This document shows positions 63,100-64,000 of a DNA stretch of 64,000 nt, piece after piece. This DNA comes from CBDCFL01 sp965216135 (GTDB taxonomy: Bacteria; Pseudomonadota; Alphaproteobacteria; Rhodobacterales; Rhodobacteraceae): positions 248,001 through 312,000 of the forward strand of contig CBDCFL010000022.1 in NCBI GenBank assembly GCA_965216135.1. The letters run 5' to 3'. Position numbers and translations under genes: made by a program. The notes beneath the pieces were generated by a model. It did not search any database. It was not told the origin of the DNA and worked only from the letters and a program-made list of their open reading frames with translations. Within the stretch, counting starts at the first letter, position 1, and the number at the start of each line of letters is the position of its first letter.

Positions 63100-63410
63100 G
63101 CGCCTCGGCGATGTGGATCTTGCAGACCGTCGCGGCACCGTCGAGATCGGCAATTGTGCGCGCGACCCGCAAGGCCCGGTGATAGCCGCGTGCCGACAGG
63201 CCAAATCGCTCTGCCGAGGCCACCAGCATCGCCTTTCCGGGCGCATCGGGCGCGGCGATCTGGTCGAGCAATTCGCCCTCGGCATCGGCGTTGGTTCTGA
63301 TCCCGGAATGCGCCGCGAAACGCGCGGCCTGGCGCTCTCTTGCCAAAGCCACCCGCGCTGCGATCTGCGCCGAATGATCACCACCTGCGGGCAGGTTGAG
63401 ATCGCTGTAA
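63056..63410 (-). pseudogene. comM: comM/YifB Mg-chelatase-like ATPase, cut by IS630-like element
   Basis: Only the last 117 or so codons are visible: SDLNLPAGGDHSAQIAARVA, LARERQAARFAAHSGIRTNA, and ERFGLSARGYHRALRVARTI ending LTRPVAA. This is the C-terminal helical part of ComM, a hexameric helicase-like protein that aids branch migration in natural transformation. The reading frame is cut at 63410 by the tip of an IS630-like element whose body continues to the right edge. The rest of the gene, if present, lies outside the window. Confidence 0.88.
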
Positions 63411-64000
63411 TACCAGCGGCATTTAACATTGACCGATATGGGCCCATTTTCGCATTCCGATTGATGTGATGGTTTCGGGCTGTGCGATGAGCTTGTTCCA
63501 AGCTTCGCATCCAGCATCGACGATGGCATTGTAGTCTTCGAACACGCGGTTGGAGAGCCAATTGGCGCGCAAGTACTGCCAGATATTTTCCACCGGGTTC
63601 AGTTCCGGAGCGCGCGATGGCAGCAGGATGATGGTGAGGTTCTTCGGGACTTTGAGTTTGCCGGTGGTGTGCCATCCGGCCCGATCCATCAGCACAACCG
63701 CATGGGCCTTTCGGGCGACGTGGCGGCTGATCTCGTCGAGATGCATCTGCATGGCTTGCGCGTCCGCCCAAGGCAGCATGAGCGCCGCCCCCTTGCCGTG
63801 AGCCGGACAGATGGCGCCGAACAGATAGGCGTTGTGATAGCGCTGATCGGCCGGCTGGCGGGGGCGCGTGCCCTTTCTCGCCCACAGGCGCGTCAGGCCA
63901 TTCTTCTGGCCAAGGCGTGCTTCGTCCTGGAACCAGATCTCCACCGGCGTTCCCGCTGGCAGGTCAGCTATATGCACCTGGAGCGTGTCGGCGAAGTTTT
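63411..64000 (-). mobile_element. IS630-like element, subgroup A, truncated by window edge
   Basis: The tip TACCAGCGGCATT begins at 63411 and matches the right tip of the element at 37923-39084, here in reverse orientation. TAA lies just outside it (63408-63410). The element continues past the right edge at the eight-A region of its transposase, so its other end is not visible. Confidence 0.9.
63423..64000 (-). CDS. IS630-like transposase, subgroup A, C-terminal part in window
   Basis: The visible 192 codons give the DDE domain (WFQDEARLGQKN, VLMDRAGWHTTG, RAPELNPVENIWQYL) and end SIGMRKWAHIGQC, matching the intact copy at 38005-39072. The 5' part is beyond the right edge, so whether it is complete cannot be judged. 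Confidence 0.9.
   Translation of the reverse strand, partial: NFADTLQVHIADLPAGTPVEIWFQDEARLGQKNGLTRLWARKGTRPRQPADQRYHNAYLFGAICPAHGKGAALMLPWADAQAMQMHLDEISRHVARKAHAVVLMDRAGWHTTGKLKVPKNLTIILLPSRAPELNPVENIWQYLRANWLSNRVFEDYNAIVDAGCEAWNKLIAQPETITSIGMRKWAHIGQC

Noticed and set aside
1..64000. CRISPR arrays, tRNA or rRNA genes
   Set aside because: No regularly spaced repeats and no tRNA- or rRNA-like sequence were seen by eye; a tRNAscan run would be decisive.

Overview
The window looks like a chromosomal segment of an alphaproteobacterium, most likely Rhodobacterales. The evidence is the gene content rather than any marker sequence: a TrcR-type DUF1013 regulator, COQ9, a CHCC zinc-finger protein, a GT14/DUF5928 glycosyltransferase next to a sulfotransferase, the penicillin-binding-protein activator-rsmI-yraN-gshB-comM order, and high-GC coding throughout. 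No tRNA, rRNA or CRISPR array was seen. The one RNA gene is the small SRP RNA.

Layout. 1-2.9 kb: leftward moxR-DUF58-DUF4159 operon, running off the left edge. 3-5.4 kb: DUF1285 gene, frameshifted DUF3291 gene, EamA transporter and a broken YdeI-like gene. 5.4-8.2 kb: polA. 8.4-10.3 kb: an IS5-family and an IS1595-family element almost abutting. 10.3-15 kb: CHCC zinc-finger, HIT, a glycosyltransferase and a sulfotransferase (both broken), TetR and a frameshifted MAPEG gene. 15-24 kb: OsmC, DMT transporter, hemE/hemC, an MFS transporter with a disturbed 3' end, rpsU, coq9-quinone oxidoreductase-aldo/keto reductase. 24-32 kb: trcR, a small membrane-protein gene split by nested insertion sequences, and a dnaX-dioxygenase-ybaB-recR block. 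32-39 kb: agmatinase-like gene, nitronate monooxygenase, ffs, a 5'-nucleotidase-type phosphoesterase, nudC, and an SRPBCC gene split by an insertion sequence. 39-44 kb: three overlapping genes for an MMPL/RND inner-membrane protein, a LolA-like periplasmic protein and an outer-membrane protein. 44-49 kb: an oxidative catabolic operon of hydrolase, flavin reductase, luciferase-like monooxygenase and aldehyde dehydrogenase. 49-52 kb: 5-oxoprolinase pxpBCA with an aldolase. 52-64 kb: another gene split by an insertion sequence, VOC, murJ, glnD, PBP activator, rsmI, a deleted yraN, gshB, esterase, and comM cut by an insertion sequence at the right edge.

The dominant theme is mobile-element load with gene decay. 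At least five full-length or edge-truncated IS630-like elements and one fragment, belonging to three related subgroups, interrupt or disturb five host genes (MFS, small membrane protein, SRPBCC, M15-like, comM). Other host genes carry single-base frameshifts, one nonsense codon, or an internal deletion. The element junctions show an unexpected rule. The ends read TACC...GGTA and the flanking duplication is a 3-bp TNA (TCA, TTA or TAA), not the TA dinucleotide expected of the IS630 family. Collapsing the 3-bp duplication restores the reading frame in three host genes. Some small indels could be uncorrected assembly errors; this is flagged where it applies.
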